From the NCBI GenBank assembly GCA_036250195.1, contig JAVHZZ010000003.1, positions 42,133,835 through 42,197,834 on the forward strand: a stretch of 64,000 nt of DNA, in the 5' to 3' direction. A program made the translations under genes and the position numbers. The stretch is from Mixophyes australis. Its lineage: Eukaryota > Chordata > Amphibia > Anura > Limnodynastidae. The notes under the pieces are model-generated. The model saw only the letters and a program-made list of their open reading frames with translations, ran no database searches and was not told where the DNA came from. This document shows, in pieces, positions 44,511-56,871 of the stretch; the first letter of the stretch is position 1, and each line of letters opens with the position of its first letter.

Positions 44511-44793
44511 TTCCTTTAAAATTTTCTTTTAAAATGATATTTTCTTCCCACTGCTCAATACTGCTATTACTAAATGATATGATACCTCCTGTTTGAGGCT
44601 GGGACTACAGAAGATATTTTGACCTCTAATTGCTTTCTTTAAGCTTTAAGTAAAAATACCAGGACAAACTGGTAACCTCTGACCCACCTGGAGTTGTCTC
44701 CAATTGTTGCACTCTTCCATGACTATCGGAAACAACTGGCACAAGCTACACTTGTTTCTGACTATTGCAGGAATCTACAGCACGTGTAGCATG

Positions 44794-45416
44794 GGGGCAC
44801 ATTTATCAATATTAACATAAAGTGAAAAATAGTTTTCAATCCTTATCACACTATTCTCTCATTTATGTACAACCCTGCACAGAAACAGCAGTTCCGAAAA
44901 ACTGCTGTTTCTGTGATAAAAAAAATCATACTTACCCGCCTCTTCGGAACGCTATGTCCCTGGATCTCCTCCTCGTCCTCTTCAGTCTTCTTCTTTCAGC
45001 AATTGAACAACTGCACATGCGCACAAACATCTCGCTTGATCTCTGCAACTATAGTTACAGAGAGCGAGCGGTGATTGACAGGGAGAGATCACATGATCCC
45101 TCCACACATGCGCTGTCCAGCTCTGCTCTTCGGAGCAGAGCTGACAGCACTGAGATTTCTCGTTTATGATAATGTACATTATCAAGACAAGTTCCCGAAA
45201 AAAACTATTTTTCGGAACTTGTTAGATTGCAAGAGGGAGCAGTCACCACACTATTGAATGATGACTGCTCCCCAAAACAAAGCAGAATGCAAAGCAGCAG
45301 ATATCCACGATATCTGCTGCGATGCACCTTTAATAAATATGCGGGGGACACATCGGGGCATGGATTCTACGTTAAGTGCACGATAGTGCACCATCACAAT
45401 TTGTTAAATATACCCC
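44794..45416 (+). mobile_element. Hairpin-chain MITE (family 4), ATG duplication
   Basis: Third copy, with ends GGGGCACATTTATCAAT and TTAAATATACCCC and ATG on both sides. The hairpin series is kept, but the GTACGCCAGCTTCAGC hairpin is largely lost. Confidence 0.87.
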
Positions 45417-46496
45417 ATGGTCTCATTGGAGTGATCCTGGGCCGTTAATGCTTGTGTAGCTCAATGCTGATGCTGGCCACACACTCTGCAATGTCGGTAG
45501 CGGTTTCAGGCAATTGGTTTACTATCAGGCATGTTGGTAAATGCTATTGAAACTTATTATTATTATATGAGTGATTATCTTCCTAATGCACCGACAGGCC
45601 CTAGCAGAAATCTGTTTACTTGACCTTTTGCCTGGATCTATACAGTTGAAATTAGATACCGTTCTTGTTGTTCAGAATAAGTTGAGGGGTTTGAATATAA
45701 TTACATGCAGGATAACAGCTAATCAAGTCCTTGGAATGATCACCGTAGGAGGAGATGACCTGATCTAGGAGGCATTGACCTGTCCACTTATGTGATAGTT
45801 TTAGTGTGACAAGGGCATTGTCATGATGTAAGGAAGGGAAATGAGGCATGCAGGAAGCCACAGACTGATTGTTAGATAGGGAAAGGATCAGGGTACCTTA
45901 ACAGCACAGAGTAGTGATTTAAACTTCCTGCCACACTGATGCAGATTGTGGTATCAAATGCACTATGTATGAAACAAAGTTCATATCCAACGTGATTTAT
46001 CTTTCTCTTGTTTTTTATTTTGCAGCATAATGGTCTAGTTGTATGCAGGTGTACCCATAAGTCTAGTGCTGGCCACACTATGATATCTGCAACAATGGTC
46101 TCCCAAAATAACCACTATGCTTGATAATAAGCAGATTGAAATCGATTGGAAATGACTGATGTTAGTAAATATGGTCAGAAGATGAACACAGAAAGCTACT
46201 GTCGGTTTGTGGTTGAGGTCTTCTGACTGCACCAACAGGCCCCACCGTGAAGCAGGTATATCTCATATTGGCCGAGTGACAGAACCATACCAGTTGGTAC
46301 AGGTTATTTTCACACAAGAATTGTAGTTGTGAACATCTGTAAAGGGAAAACTATGTTTTAGCTGTGAGAATGCTACCTGCAATATTCTTGTAGATAAAAT
46401 GTTCCTTTCTCTGCTGTTTGTCACTATGAGAGCTTCAGAGTACCATGCTTTTGCGGATGAAAAACAACATTCTAAGACGCTCGTGTGACACTACCG
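45417..46496. other. No gene seen; two related short segments
   Basis: About 45468-45604 and 46066-46244 both begin GCTGGCCACAC and end with GCACC.ACAGGCC, so they may be two diverged copies of one short repeat. No coding feature. Confidence 0.35.
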
Positions 46497-46930
46497 AAAA
46501 TCTCTTTCTATCCTTCCCCTCCCTTCCCCTATCTTTCCCCTCCCTCCTCCCTATTCCTCTCCTTCCTTTTTCCTATTTCTTCATTTTTCTTCTTCCTCTT
46601 CCTCTCCTCTCCTCCCCTATCCTTCTCCTCCCTCCCCCCTATTCTTCCCCTCCCTTCTCCCTATTTCTCCCCTCCCTTCTCACTATTCCACCCCTCCCTT
46701 ACCCTACCCTTCCCCTTCCTTCTTCCTATTCCCCCCTTCTTTCCCCTATCCTTCGCCTGCCTTCTTCCTATTCCTACCCTCCCTTCTCCCTATCCTTTCC
46801 CTCCCTTCTTCCTAGTCCTCCCCTCCTTAATCCCTGTTCCTCCCCTCCCTTCTCCCTTTTCCTTCCTACCCTTCTTCCTACTATGCCTCCCCTCCCTACT
46901 CTGTATGCTTTCCCTCCCTCATCCTATCAT
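46497..46930 (+). repeat. Polypyrimidine tract, about 430 bp
   Basis: The plus strand is almost entirely C and T, built from loose CCCTTCTCCCTATTCC-type units of varying length with rare A and G. Long homopyrimidine-homopurine runs with mirror symmetry can adopt triplex (H-DNA) structure. The long Pro/Leu/Ser/Phe frames here follow from the composition. Confidence 0.9.
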
Positions 46931-48031
46931 TTCAGCTGTTCAATTCCACTGATTTAATGGTAAAATATATTGATTGACAAAGGTCAGTAATGACTTAAGC
47001 TCACTTTTACAGTGGGCTCTGACGTGGCCAATGTAGGGAGTGGAGAACTGAAGGCTGCAACATACACTTTGTTCATGCTGTGTTTGATTAAAATGTTCCT
47101 GATTAGACATACAAACGAGGTGCCTATCCCTTTCCATTTACCAACCCTCTCTTATCATACATTTAATGTAATCTTCCACTATGCTTCTGGGCTCTGGAGA
47201 GCTGAATCCATCTATAGAGCTCTATGTGTAATTTTTTTTATATAAAGATGAAGCCGTGACATCACTTTCAGTCAGCACTTACATCTGCCATGTAGCTGGT
47301 GCAAATGATGTGGCTAAAAAGCACTTAGTTAGAGATACACCCAGAACTTGAATCAGCCGTATCTGCATTAGCATGCCCTTACTGTACATTAACTACTGTC
47401 ATCAGCCCCATCCCACCCCCGTTCCACCCTTCAAGTCATAGGCAGTGATAAGTGTCATTTGTGTTCAGAAATGAATTGCATGCAATTGCGTTCATTGGTG
47501 TAAGTCCTGTTGTGGTGCATGCGCAGAGCTTTTTTACTCAAGAAGTGCCATGCAAATGGACTTACATCCGAAGATGAATCATTTAAGGAGAGCTTGTCTA
47601 CAAGTGGATAGCCCCCATTAAGGTGCTTTTCATTAGTGTGTGAATACCTTTTTGTTATCACTCTTCATCTTCCACATATCCGTTTCTTTCCAGTTTTGAA
47701 GTGGGTGGGGATAGAACATCTTGTAGCCAATCATTAGAATGGTCACAGCTGCAGGAGCTTATCCTGATGGAGACAGTGACTGAGAGTTACTTAGAGAAAG
47801 GAGCAGGGTCCCCCTACAGAACATAAATGTGATGTGAGGTTCATGTAAAACTTCTGGGTAGTATTTGGGGGCTGAAATATACATGAAATTAAGTACATAC
47901 ATCCAACTTGTTTATGAAGTGCTACTCTTAATATGTAATGATTTTTCAGTGCTACACTTAATACACTTTTACTACCAGTCTCAAGACTTTTTTTTTACAG
48001 CTTATCCAAAGCAACAAAAACATGTATATCA
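46931..48031. other. No gene seen
   Basis: About 1.1 kb without recognisable coding, RNA or repeat boundaries. Confidence 0.4.
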
Positions 48032-48084
48032 ATCATCATCATCAACATTAATTTATATAGTGCCACTAATTCCGCAGCGCTGTT
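48032..48084 (-). mobile_element. SINE/LINE 3' tail fragment
   Basis: AATCATCATCATCA followed by TTTATATAGTGCCACTAATT and CCGCAGCGCTG is the reverse complement of the SINE tail seen at 29500-29551. Only the last 50 bp remain. Confidence 0.75.
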
Positions 48085-49060
48085 GTGAAGATAACAGATT
48101 TTCTGGCTCTATTCTACCCATAATCCAGGGAAGCCTAGCCAGTACCATCTAAGGTTCTTATTAGTCACTCAGGCAAATACAGTTAGAAAAATACAACAGT
48201 ACATTTATTGTAATACAAACAATCACTAGAATATTATGTACACACAGTAAATAAATGCCAGGCAGGTTTACCACATCATCTGTCTCTTACCTTACTAACT
48301 TAAGGAGCTACAGTCACCTGGATGTCCAGACTTAACTCCTCCCTTTCACTTGAATCTCATGTTTTCTTCCTAGTCCTTGCACTTTCTTTTTTTTAAGAAA
48401 AATATGTGAAAAATTTCTAAAAAAATTATGGTATTATTTGCAAACATTATTATTCGTCTAAACTGGAATATTACTGCAACAAACAAGTAATGTAAAAACA
48501 TTTAGAGTAAATATGGGACAAATGGCTCAATTTTCATGTTTTGGACGGATCTGATACCTGCAGCCATAAATTATACTAGAGATTTTGTTTATGTATTTAT
48601 TTCATTTCATTACATTTGAGCACCTGTAATACATCTAAAATAGAACATTGGAGTTAAATAGTCTACTATTTTATTTTTAAATAAAATATTACATTTGGTG
48701 AATTGTGATTTGTCCTCTTACTCATACAACCGCCTCTATCGTTATTTAAAGTTGGTTACATTTCTTAGGGGCATCTTACTAAAATATTTTGCTAGGTGGT
48801 AGTGCAGCTTTAAACTGTTATTAGCATTTGTTGCCCAAGGTTAATGCTCTCTGCTCTTCCACTGGTCTCTCTGAGAACCTCAGTTATCTCACTTAGACAG
48901 TCCTCGACTCTGAACAATGCCAGAGCATTGTCTTCCTATGTCCAGCAATTTTCTCAGTGGAAAAATAAGTTTAAAAACAGTAAACATGGACCTGACAGCT
49001 TAGTGGCCCCTAGACACTCCTTGGAATGACAATTTGGGGAAGAAGAGGGTTCTATGTATG
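48085..49060. other. No gene seen
   Basis: About 1 kb of AT-rich sequence upstream (plus-strand sense) of the LINE tail. No recognisable feature. Confidence 0.4.
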
Positions 49061-49544
49061 GGTACTATTATTATCGTAGATTTGTAAGGCACCACAGTGT
49101 TCCGCAGCATCGTACAGTAGGGAAAACAGTACATACATAAAACAGGTACATACAAGCAGACAAAATAAATGCAAACATGAAAGCAAAGGGAGGACTCTGC
49201 TCATTAGAGAGCTTACATTCTAAGTGGAGGAGGGCACAGCTGAAACCAGAGGAGCGAGTGTGGCTTAGAATGGAGATTGGGACAACTGTGAGGATGTATT
49301 AGTGTGAATAGCATTATCAGAGATACGGTAAGCATTAAAAAAGAGATGAGTTTTTAGAGAAAAATATTTTTTTTTAGATTTGAAGGTTCTGGGACAGCCT
49401 GATTGAGCGTGGTAGGAAATTCCATAAGTTTGCAGTAGCACAGCAGACGTCTTGTAGGTGCGAGTGAGATGTAGTTACCAGAGTTGAGACAAGGCGCAGG
49501 TCAAAGGGAGATCTAAGAGGGTGGGAGGGAGAGTATTTAGATAT

Positions 49545-50850
49545 TTAGAGATTTGAGATGTATGCAGGGGTAGTATTGTTGAGGGCTTTGTAAGTAGTGG
49601 TGAGTAATTTGAATTGGATCCTGGAAGACACAGGGAGCCAGTGAAGGGATCTGCAAAGTGGTGCAGCAGATGTGGAGCAGTGAAAGAGGAAGATCAGTCT
49701 TGCAGCAGCACTTAGGATGGATTGAAATGTGGACATATGGATGTCAGGAATGCCAGATAACAGGAGGTAGCAGTTGTGAAGATGGGAGATAATGAGAGAA
49801 CGAATAAGAGTTTTGGTAGCACGTTGAGCAAGAAAAGGAAGTATTCTGGCAATATTTTTAAGGTGAAATCGACAGGACTGACAGAGAGTCTGGCTATGAG
49901 GAATGAAGCAGACGGCTGGGTCAAATGTGAAACCAAAGCAGCAGGCTTGGGAGACTTAGCAAGTTGTGGTGTTATTGACAGTGAGAGAGATTTGAGGGGA
50001 AGTGGTGATTCTGGCTGTAGGAAAGATAATAAGCTCTGTTTTCGATATGTTGAGCTTGAGATAATGTATTAACATCCATATGGAGATAGCTGAGAGACAG
50101 TTGGTTACACGTGATAGTAAAAAAGGTGAGAGGTCAGGGGAAGATATATAAATTTGGATGTCATTAGCATAGAGGTACTGGAGGCCAAATGAGGGAATTA
50201 ATGCCACAAGAAAAGAGGTGTACAATGAAAAAAGCAAAGGGCCAAGTGCAGAGCCTTGTGGGACCACAACAGATAATAGGACTGGAGGGGAGGATGTGCC
50301 AGATGTAGAAACACTAAAGAAGCGACTCGCTAGATAGGAAGTGAACCAGAAAAGAACTGTGTCATGTAGGCCAATGGAGTGAAGGGTGTGTAGGAGAAGA
50401 AGGTGATCAACAGTGTCAAAAGCAGCAGAGAGGTCCATGAGAATGAGTATGGAGAAATGACCCTTAGACTATTCAGTAAGAAGATCATCAATCACTTTTG
50501 TGAGAGCCGTTTCAGTAGAATGTTGGGGACTGAAGCCTGATTGCAGAGACCCGAGAATGGAATGAGAGGAGAGAAAGTGATACAGGTGTTTATACACTAA
50601 TCGCTCAAGTAGTTTGGAGGCAAAGGGGAGGAGAGAAATAAAGCGGTAGTTAGGGAGGCAGGATTGAGAGATGGTTCCTTTAGAATTGGTGAGATGAGCG
50701 TATGTTTAAAGGAGGATGGAAATGTGCCAGTTGAAAGAGACAGGTTGAAGAGGTGAGATAGAAGTTGGCATGCAGTGGAGGAGAGGGACCAGAGAAATTG
50801 GGAGGGAATAGGGTCAACGGGAAAGGTTGTAGTTTGAGATGAGTGTAGAG
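49545..50850 (-). pseudogene. LINE reverse transcriptase, degenerate
   Basis: The best-preserved stretch, 50438-49956, reads [33 protein letters not shown] and YANDIQIY (50171 on). The catalytic YADD has become YAND, and GVPQGS has become VVPQGS. Upstream sequence to about 50850 and downstream sequence (SILSAAARLIF, SLHWLPVSSRIQFKLLT at 49736-49545) continues the same protein in other frames. The loss of a catalytic Asp and several shifts make it inactive. Confidence 0.88.
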
Positions 50851-50855
50851 ACTTT

Positions 50856-51500
50856 GGGCCTCATTCATTAAGGATCTTAAATGAAGAGGATCCTTATTTC
50901 AGTCTCTTGGACAAAACCATGTTACAATGGAAGGGGTGCAAATGTGTGTTCTGTTTTGCACATAAGTTAAATACTGACTGTTTTTTCATGTAACACACAC
51001 ATATCAACTTTAATTTTCAGTGTACAAATAAGCTATCAAGTTTTTGAAAAAACAGTTAGGGTCCGAGTCATTAAGGAGAGCAAAGCATAAAAAAGGAGTA
51101 ACTTTGCATTTTGGCAAAAGCATGTTGCATTGGAGGGGAGGTAAATTTAAAATGTGGGGACAGATTTATAGTTGGGGTAGGGCATGTCCTAGATCAATTT
51201 TAAATTTCAATGTAAAAATAAAGCTATCAAGTATTTGTGTGCTACATGAATAAACAGTCAGTATTTAACTTATGTGCAAAATAATAAACTAATTTACACC
51301 CCTTGCAGTATAACATGGTTTGTCCCGAAGAACATTTACTCTTTTTTTTGCCTTACTTTCCTTAATGACTCAGGCCCTTAGTGTTTAACCCTTGTGCAAA
51401 ACCAGAACACACATTTGCACCCCTTCTATTGTAACATGCTTTTGTCCAGGAGACTGAAATAAGGATCCTCTTCATTTAAGATCCTTAATGAATCAGGCCC
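50856..51500. mobile_element. Palindromic MITE (family 1) inserted in the LINE, TTT duplication
   Basis: The ends are GGGCCTCATTCATTAAGG and CTTAATGAATCAGGCCC. The flanks TTT (50853-50855) and TTT (51501-51503) form a 3-bp duplication, and removing the element joins LINE sequence. It is lengthened by the inner MITE at 51059-51377. Confidence 0.88.
51059..51377. mobile_element. Family 2 MITE nested inside the family 1 MITE, TTA duplication
   Basis: The ends are GGGTCCGAGTCATTAAGG and CCTTAATGACTCAGGCCC. TTA lies on both sides (51056-51058 and 51378-51380), a typical Harbinger-group duplication. It contains the family 2 marker GTAAATTTAAAATGTGGGG. This copy is uninterrupted and gives the cleanest full-length example (319 bp). 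Confidence 0.88.
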
Positions 51501-52068
51501 TTTGTGTTCAGTTACTGAAAATAATGAATTAAGGGTGGATTGGGGATTTTAGTTGAAGGTGGGTAGAGTGGGTAAAGAGTGTGGAATTTGGCATGTGGAA
51601 ATAATTTGTCAAATGGTGTCATTTCTATCTTTGAAGAGGGTGGTAAAATCATGGTTTGTGAGGTATGAAGGTGGAGGAGGCGCAGGTGGGCAGTGAAGTG
51701 AGTTGAAGTTGGCAAAGACTCAACGTGGGTTAGAAGGCTGGGTGAATATTAGAGATTTGAATGTTTGTTTAACAATTGAAAGGGCAGTACCGTAAGATTA
51801 AAGGATGAGTTGATAGTGGAGGAAATCTGGATAGTAACAATATTTCCTCCAGTGGCGCTCTGCAGTGCGGAAGCACATTTGCAGGTAGCAGGTCTGTTTG
51901 GTGTGCCATGGTTGGGTTTGGATCATCAGAGACTGTATGTGATAGCTGGAACTGCATTGTCTAGAGCTGAAGTGAGTGTTTTGTTGTAGAGGCGGCCTGA
52001 TTAGGGCAGGACAATGCAGTCATAGGAGAAAATAGTTGTTTTAGTGAAGATGAGATTAGTGGATTAGG

Positions 52069-52864
52069 TTAAGTACTTAGGTGTTGTTGTGTGCATGTGG
52101 ATTTGGGTGCAGGGAGGATGGCATGAGGTAAGGTGAGGCTGAAGGAAAGGAGATTGTGGTTGGAGAAAGTGAAGGCTAAGTTGGTGAAACTAGGGGTGGA
52201 GCAGTAGCAGAAGAAAACAAGTTCATGAGAGGGTCCATCACAATGGGTGGTAGATGAGGTCCACTGGGAGAGACCAAAGGAGACAGTAAGTGGAAGAAGT
52301 TTAGTAGTAGAAGAGACAGTGGTAATAGCAATGGGAATGTTGAAATCTTCTAGTATGAGAGTAGGCAGGTCAAAGGATAGGAAATATGTGAGCCAGGCCG
52401 TAAAGTTGTCAAGAAATTGTGAAACTAGACCTGGAGCATGATAAATAACAGCAACACGAAGGTGGAGAGGATAAAATAGATGGGTAGTATGGACTTCAAA
52501 GGAAGAGAATGAGAGGGAGGGTTCAGAGGGTATGATTTGGAAGGTGCAGTTTGGAGAGAGTAGAATGCCTACTCCACCACCTTGTCTGTTTCTGGGTCTG
52601 GGAGTGTGGCTGAGGGAGAGTCCCCCATAGGAGAGAGCTGCAGAGGATGTAGTGTCAGAGGAGGAGCCAAGTTTCAGTAATGGCAAGGAGGTTTAGGGAT
52701 TTAGAAATTAATAGATCATGAATGGATGTAAGCTTGTTACAAACAGATCTGGATTTCCATAGTGCACAGGAGAAGGGAAGAGAGAGTAGTGGAGATATGT
52801 GGATAAGGTTGGTGGGACCGGAAATATGGGGAGATGGAAAGGTTTGGTATAGAGCGAAGAGCAT
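52069..52864 (-). pseudogene. LINE apurinic-type endonuclease remnant
   Basis: From 52864 down, the translation reads WKSRSVCNKLTSIHDLLIS and LNLLAITETWL, the N-terminal block of LINE endonucleases with the metal-binding Glu in TETW. A frame change near 52670 leads to RQGGGVGILLSPN, VAVIYHAPG, PTLILEDFNIP and FTFSNHNLLSFSL. These match the GGGVA, YRPP, GDFN and SDH blocks; the D of GDFN is kept but the SDH block reads SNH. The enzyme would nick target DNA. The copy is broken. Confidence 0.82.
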
Positions 52865-53030
52865 GAGAAAAGAATGGGGATTGTACGGGGTCCAGGGTTA
52901 GATGAGATGTCACCAGCAGCCAGAGAAGGATTTTGGTGAGGAAGAGGACATGCAAGGAGGAATTGTGGGTTTGAGGTTTATTTCTGTTTATGTAGCTGGT
53001 AAGTGTGGTAGGTGGAGGAGACAAAACAGT

Positions 53031-53790
53031 TCATGTGTACAGAATAGTGAGGGAGGAAATAGTGAAGGGGGGAAATAATAATTGGAGAGGGAGAAATAGG
53101 ATGATGGAGAAAGAAGAGGAGAATGAGGAGAAGTGTGGTGAATAGGAGAGAGTATAAACTGAGTAGGTGCACACTGAAGAGATGTAGGTACAGATACGTA
53201 GCCTTAGGCACAGATTCATTTAGAGTAGAGTGGCTGATTTTTGTTTTGTTCCTGTTCTTAAAGTACAAAAATATTTTGTTTACTGCACAAATATATAGGC
53301 TGAGGTTTGCACATGCCTCTTAATTCTACTTCTAGATAATATCAATAACTTTGATGACGAGGTCTCACACTTTCATTCTCCAACTTACAGACCAATGTGA
53401 TAGAGGGGTTTTAATTAACTCACACAAAATGTCATTATAAAAATTTTAAATGTGTCTTCTACAATACAGAAGCAATTTAGTCCTGTTTTAGAGAAAATGG
53501 GGTAAGTTTGGTACAATGTGGTTACCTGTAGATTATGATCTTTACATTGATGGCTGCTGAGAGGGTGTAACATTTTACATCTTCTAAGCGGGTCTGTGCA
53601 TCATTGTTGACTGCAGATTATTTGACTCGGATAAAAAGGGTGTACTTTGGCTGGACTTTGTTGTGACGTTTCCACTCTTTCCACCATGAGTATTTCCAGT
53701 CATGGGCACGGAATCTCTCAAAAGTAGGCACAGGTGATTTTCCAGTATTCAAAAATGAAACATGGGCATAAGGGGGATAAATAAGCCTAA
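53031..53790. other. Possible LINE 5' region, then no gene seen
   Basis: 53031-53230 is purine-rich on the plus strand and may be LINE 5' sequence. 53231-53790 is AT-rich without a feature. TAA at 53788-53790 is the duplication of the next element. Confidence 0.35.
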
Positions 53791-54786
53791 GGGCTAGATT
53801 TACTATCAGGCGTGTTTGTAAACCCGCCGAATTTCGGCGGGTTTGGCGGCGGTTTAGCCATCGCCGGATTTACTAAGGCTAAACCCGCCGTCCAAACGGC
53901 CAAAAATTATGTTTCCAAACCCGCCTCTGTATACATCGCCATGACGGTTTCAACAATGTTCAACATACAAACAGCCGGATTTACTATTAGGGGGTTTATA
54001 AAGCCGCCGGAAAACCGCCATTCAATAGACCAAAATGAAAGCGCTGCTTGTGAGCGGCGAGATTGCTCAAACAGTGTGCTGTTTCAGATATTTGGGCAAT
54101 CAGAACAGAAGGAAAAGGGCCATTTCATGTACAAAGTTTTTTACTTTGGGATTGTATATGTTAAAAGGCCAGTGTCTTGTAATTGCAGTGTTGTTTTGGT
54201 TTCTTTTTCTCTTGTGTCTTCCCACCATGCAATTTATTTACTGATTTAGTAGAGGTGTGTTATAGCGTACCTTTGTACTTTGGTAAACTAGGTTCAGGTT
54301 ACTAGAATAATCGGGTTGTGTGGCTATGTATGCACCTGAAAAGGGGTCTGAAATTATCCTGGCTGGCTGTTTGATACATAATCTAGCAATACATCAACTT
54401 ACCCCACCGATTATTGCAGTAGACAGTGAAGAAGAAGGGGTCCGTGTCACATGGTGATGTGCAGAGCACAGAGGGCGGAAGGGAGATTAGAGACCATCTA
54501 ATTGCAAACTACTTTACGTGTAAGTACATAGTATGAAAAACATTTTTTGCTCAAAAATGTGTTTTATGTGAGTGCAATTTTAGTATTTTATTTTAAAATT
54601 TTTGTAAATTGGAACCTTTAAAAACAGGATAGTGTGTACTCCTCATGTGGTAAATATGAACATCCCTGGAATGTGACAGTCAGAGGTCAATGTTTAAGTG
54701 AAATTAGTGCATAGTTGTTAAAAAATCAGTATACTCTTGTTTAATGTGCAGAAAAGAAAGACTGACACAATAGAAATTTAACTGCA

Positions 54787-54792
54787 TTTATT
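54787..54792 (-). promoter_or_regulatory. Polyadenylation signal of the Myb-like gene
   Basis: TTTATT on the plus strand, AATAAA on the gene strand, 74 bases past the stop codon. Position supports use as the 3' processing signal. Confidence 0.6.
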
Positions 54793-54866
54793 GCAGAACA
54801 CAATAAATAATAACGTATAATGGTTATAGAAACTTGACAAAACATTAATCAATAACAAACATTGTG

Positions 54867-56871
54867 CTAGCGATGCCTTTTTGCAGGCATATCGCTATGC
54901 TTGGTGCCACTCTCTCCCCTCCCTCGCCCACCCCTGGTGCGAGCACCTCTCCTTGGAGGAGTGCTATGTGTTGATCTGGTCGGCATACTAGCAGTACTGG
55001 TGGAGGCCGATGAAAAAGGGGCCGGCAAGCGGGCAATCAGTTCCTGCTGGAGTTGGCCTGCCAGCCGGATAACATTGGCATTCCCCTCACGAACGGAGGA
55101 ATGCATGGCGTCCACAGACCCAGACATTTGGGCCAGCTGCACATTTGTCTGCTCCAAAGCGCTTGCCAGCCGGTTTATTGCAGCAGGGATTTGGCTAGTG
55201 GAGCAGTGTATTTGCCTCAACTGGGCCGCAATTTGTGCCATGTGGCGAGTTTGCCTGTCCATGAACAATGTCTGTTGCTGCTGGAATGCGCCAATAGACA
55301 GCGCCATTTCTCTGGCTGGGTCCATAGTTTCAGGTGCAGGTTGGTGGTGTGATGGTTCAGCAGGGCCAGGTGAAACTTCCTGGAGGCCAGACACAGGGGC
55401 ATCCACTGTTACCAGGGTGATGGTCGTTAGATCCTCTGGCTCAGGGGACATTTCCAGGGACTCCGCCTGAGGTGGCTGGTATGAAGAGGGCCCTGTGTAT
55501 GAAAAATGACGGTAAGTATATAGTATATAATATGTTTGTATATTGCATTCTGAACACTGGATAGGAAAGAATATTCTTTAGCAACTACAGATTCTTTCAC
55601 AATGTTTGCATTCCTGATTTCTAGTCCTATGCTACCTGCTTACGGATGCACTTATTATCCTTTTAATACCCATTATCATTTGGACTGTGTAGTACATGCT
55701 GGGTTATTTTGACTAAACTGCATGCTATAAAAAGTGGAGATGTTGCCTATAGCAACCAATCAGATTTTAGCTGTCATTTTGTTGAATGCAATAAATAAAG
55801 TAAAGGTATATTCTGATGGGTTTCTATAGGCAACATATCAGTTTAGTAAAATGTAGCCCTAACTTCTCATTGCAAACAATAAAAAGGGAAAAAAAACAAC
55901 ATTGACCGCAACATTTGCACAGAAAATCAAGTAACTCCATTATTTCTCTCCTAAACAGAAATCACGCACCTGCTTGCTCGTCTGTGCCCGAATCTCTCGC
56001 TGAAGGTGGAGGTGTAGGTCTGGCACTGGGACTGAACTGCGGTCCTGGCGATTCTGGATGTATTAGAAAAAGCATACAATGTATTTCCAGAAAAAAACAA
56101 TTTCCAAATATACTGTTTATTGCACAAATGTGTTTGCAATTTTTTTTTTTTCTATGAGAAAAAAAACCCTTTACAAACTATTAGAGGCAAAAATACACTT
56201 TGAAAAACAAAAAAAAAAAAAAAAAAAATTTAAGAAAAAACATTTGCAAAGAGAAAAGCAGTTTTAAAAAGAGAAAAGCAGTTTTAAAAAGAGAAAAGCA
56301 GTTAAAATACTGTTAGGGTAAAAAAAACAAATAACTCACCAACTACTTGGCCAAAAGAGGGCGAGTCGGTGTCCTGGACATTTATGCCCTCTACAATTTC
56401 AGCCGGCATTATCTGGCGCAGCTCCTCCTCGTACGTGGTGTACTCCATACGAAGTGGGGGGCCACCACCCGTGCGCCTTGTCGACCTCCTTTCCTGGGCC
56501 ATCTTCTCTTTAAGCCTCCTCTTAATATCAGAGAAGCGCTTGCGGCAGTGTGCCACTGTCCGCTTCAGTGGGCCCACCGCGATCACGGCATCACAGACTC
56601 TCCCCCACAGTTGGTGACGCCGCCTTAGAGGAGTCCGGGCTGCCAGGTTCCCTAGGATGACCTCGTAGCAGGGAATGATGTTGTGCACCAACACACAATT
56701 CTCATCATGTGAGAAGCGCACATTCCTCCCTGTCTTGGTCTTCCTGCCCTGTCCTGTCTCCTCAACCTCTCCCTCTCCCTCCTCTGACCCCTCAACCTCC
56801 ATCTCCCTCTCCTCAGCCTGTTCTCCCCTCCTATCTCTGGACATTTTTACCCAGAAGACAGAAAAACACAA
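54867..56871 (-). CDS. Myb/SANT-like DNA-binding protein of a Harbinger element (3 exons, apparently intact)
   Basis: Predicted exons are 56871-56340, 56053-55970 and 55492-54867 (minus strand). Donors are G|GTGAGT and CAG|GTGCGT; acceptors are CATCCAG and ACACAG. The exon phases agree (each intron falls after codon base 1), and the joined frame has no stop over about 413 codons. The N terminus is acidic (EGSEEGEGEVEETG). The Myb/SANT-like domain lies at about residues 38-115 (NVRFSHDENCVLVHNIIPCY, AHCRKRFSDIKRRLKEKMAQ), followed by a TGGGPP linker. The C-terminal half has a helical region (IAAQLRQIHCSTSQIPAAIN) and a basic RGARTRGGRGRG tail ending AKRHR. In Harbinger systems this partner binds element ends and carries the transposase into the nucleus. 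The role here is inferred. Confidence 0.85.
55701..55859. mobile_element. Family 3 MITE inside intron 2 of the Myb-like gene
   Basis: GGTTATTTTGACTAAACTGC and the inverted CAGTTTAGTAAAATGTAGCCC ends, with AACCAATCAGA and the inverted GCAACATAT inner arms. Termini resemble those of the host Harbinger-type element. It lies wholly within the intron at 55493-55969 and leaves the exons intact. Confidence 0.7.
56251..56305. repeat. 20-bp triplicate in intron 1
   Basis: GAGAAAAGCAGTTTTAAAAA starts at 56251, 56271 and 56291. It lies in the intron between exons 1 and 2 close to the donor, beside an A run. Confidence 0.9.

Larger units (their letters stand above)
49061..53030 (-). mobile_element. CR1/L2-superfamily LINE with endonuclease and RT remnants, split by MITEs
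   Basis: Minus-strand element. The 3' tail (49061-49130) reads GATGCTGCGGAACACTGTGG, TGCCTTACAAATC, then (GATAAT)n. RT remnants lie at 49545-50870, an insertion at 50856-51500, a linker at 51504-52060 and the endonuclease at 52069-52864. It is longer than the copy at 36160-37990 but more decayed. The 5' end is uncertain, somewhere between 53030 and 53230. Confidence 0.87.

Noticed and set aside
46445..46957. Two overlapping 155-170 codon Pro/Leu/Ser/Phe frames
   Set aside because: They are the translation of a polypyrimidine tract.
53812..54249. 145-codon plus-strand frame
   Set aside because: It starts in the terminal inverted repeat of the Harbinger-type element, has no transposase motif, and its first part mirrors hairpin sequence.
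54901..55470. 189-codon plus-strand frame
   Set aside because: It is antisense to exon 3 of the Myb-like gene, which has matching splice sites and homology to the remnant at 5688-6174.
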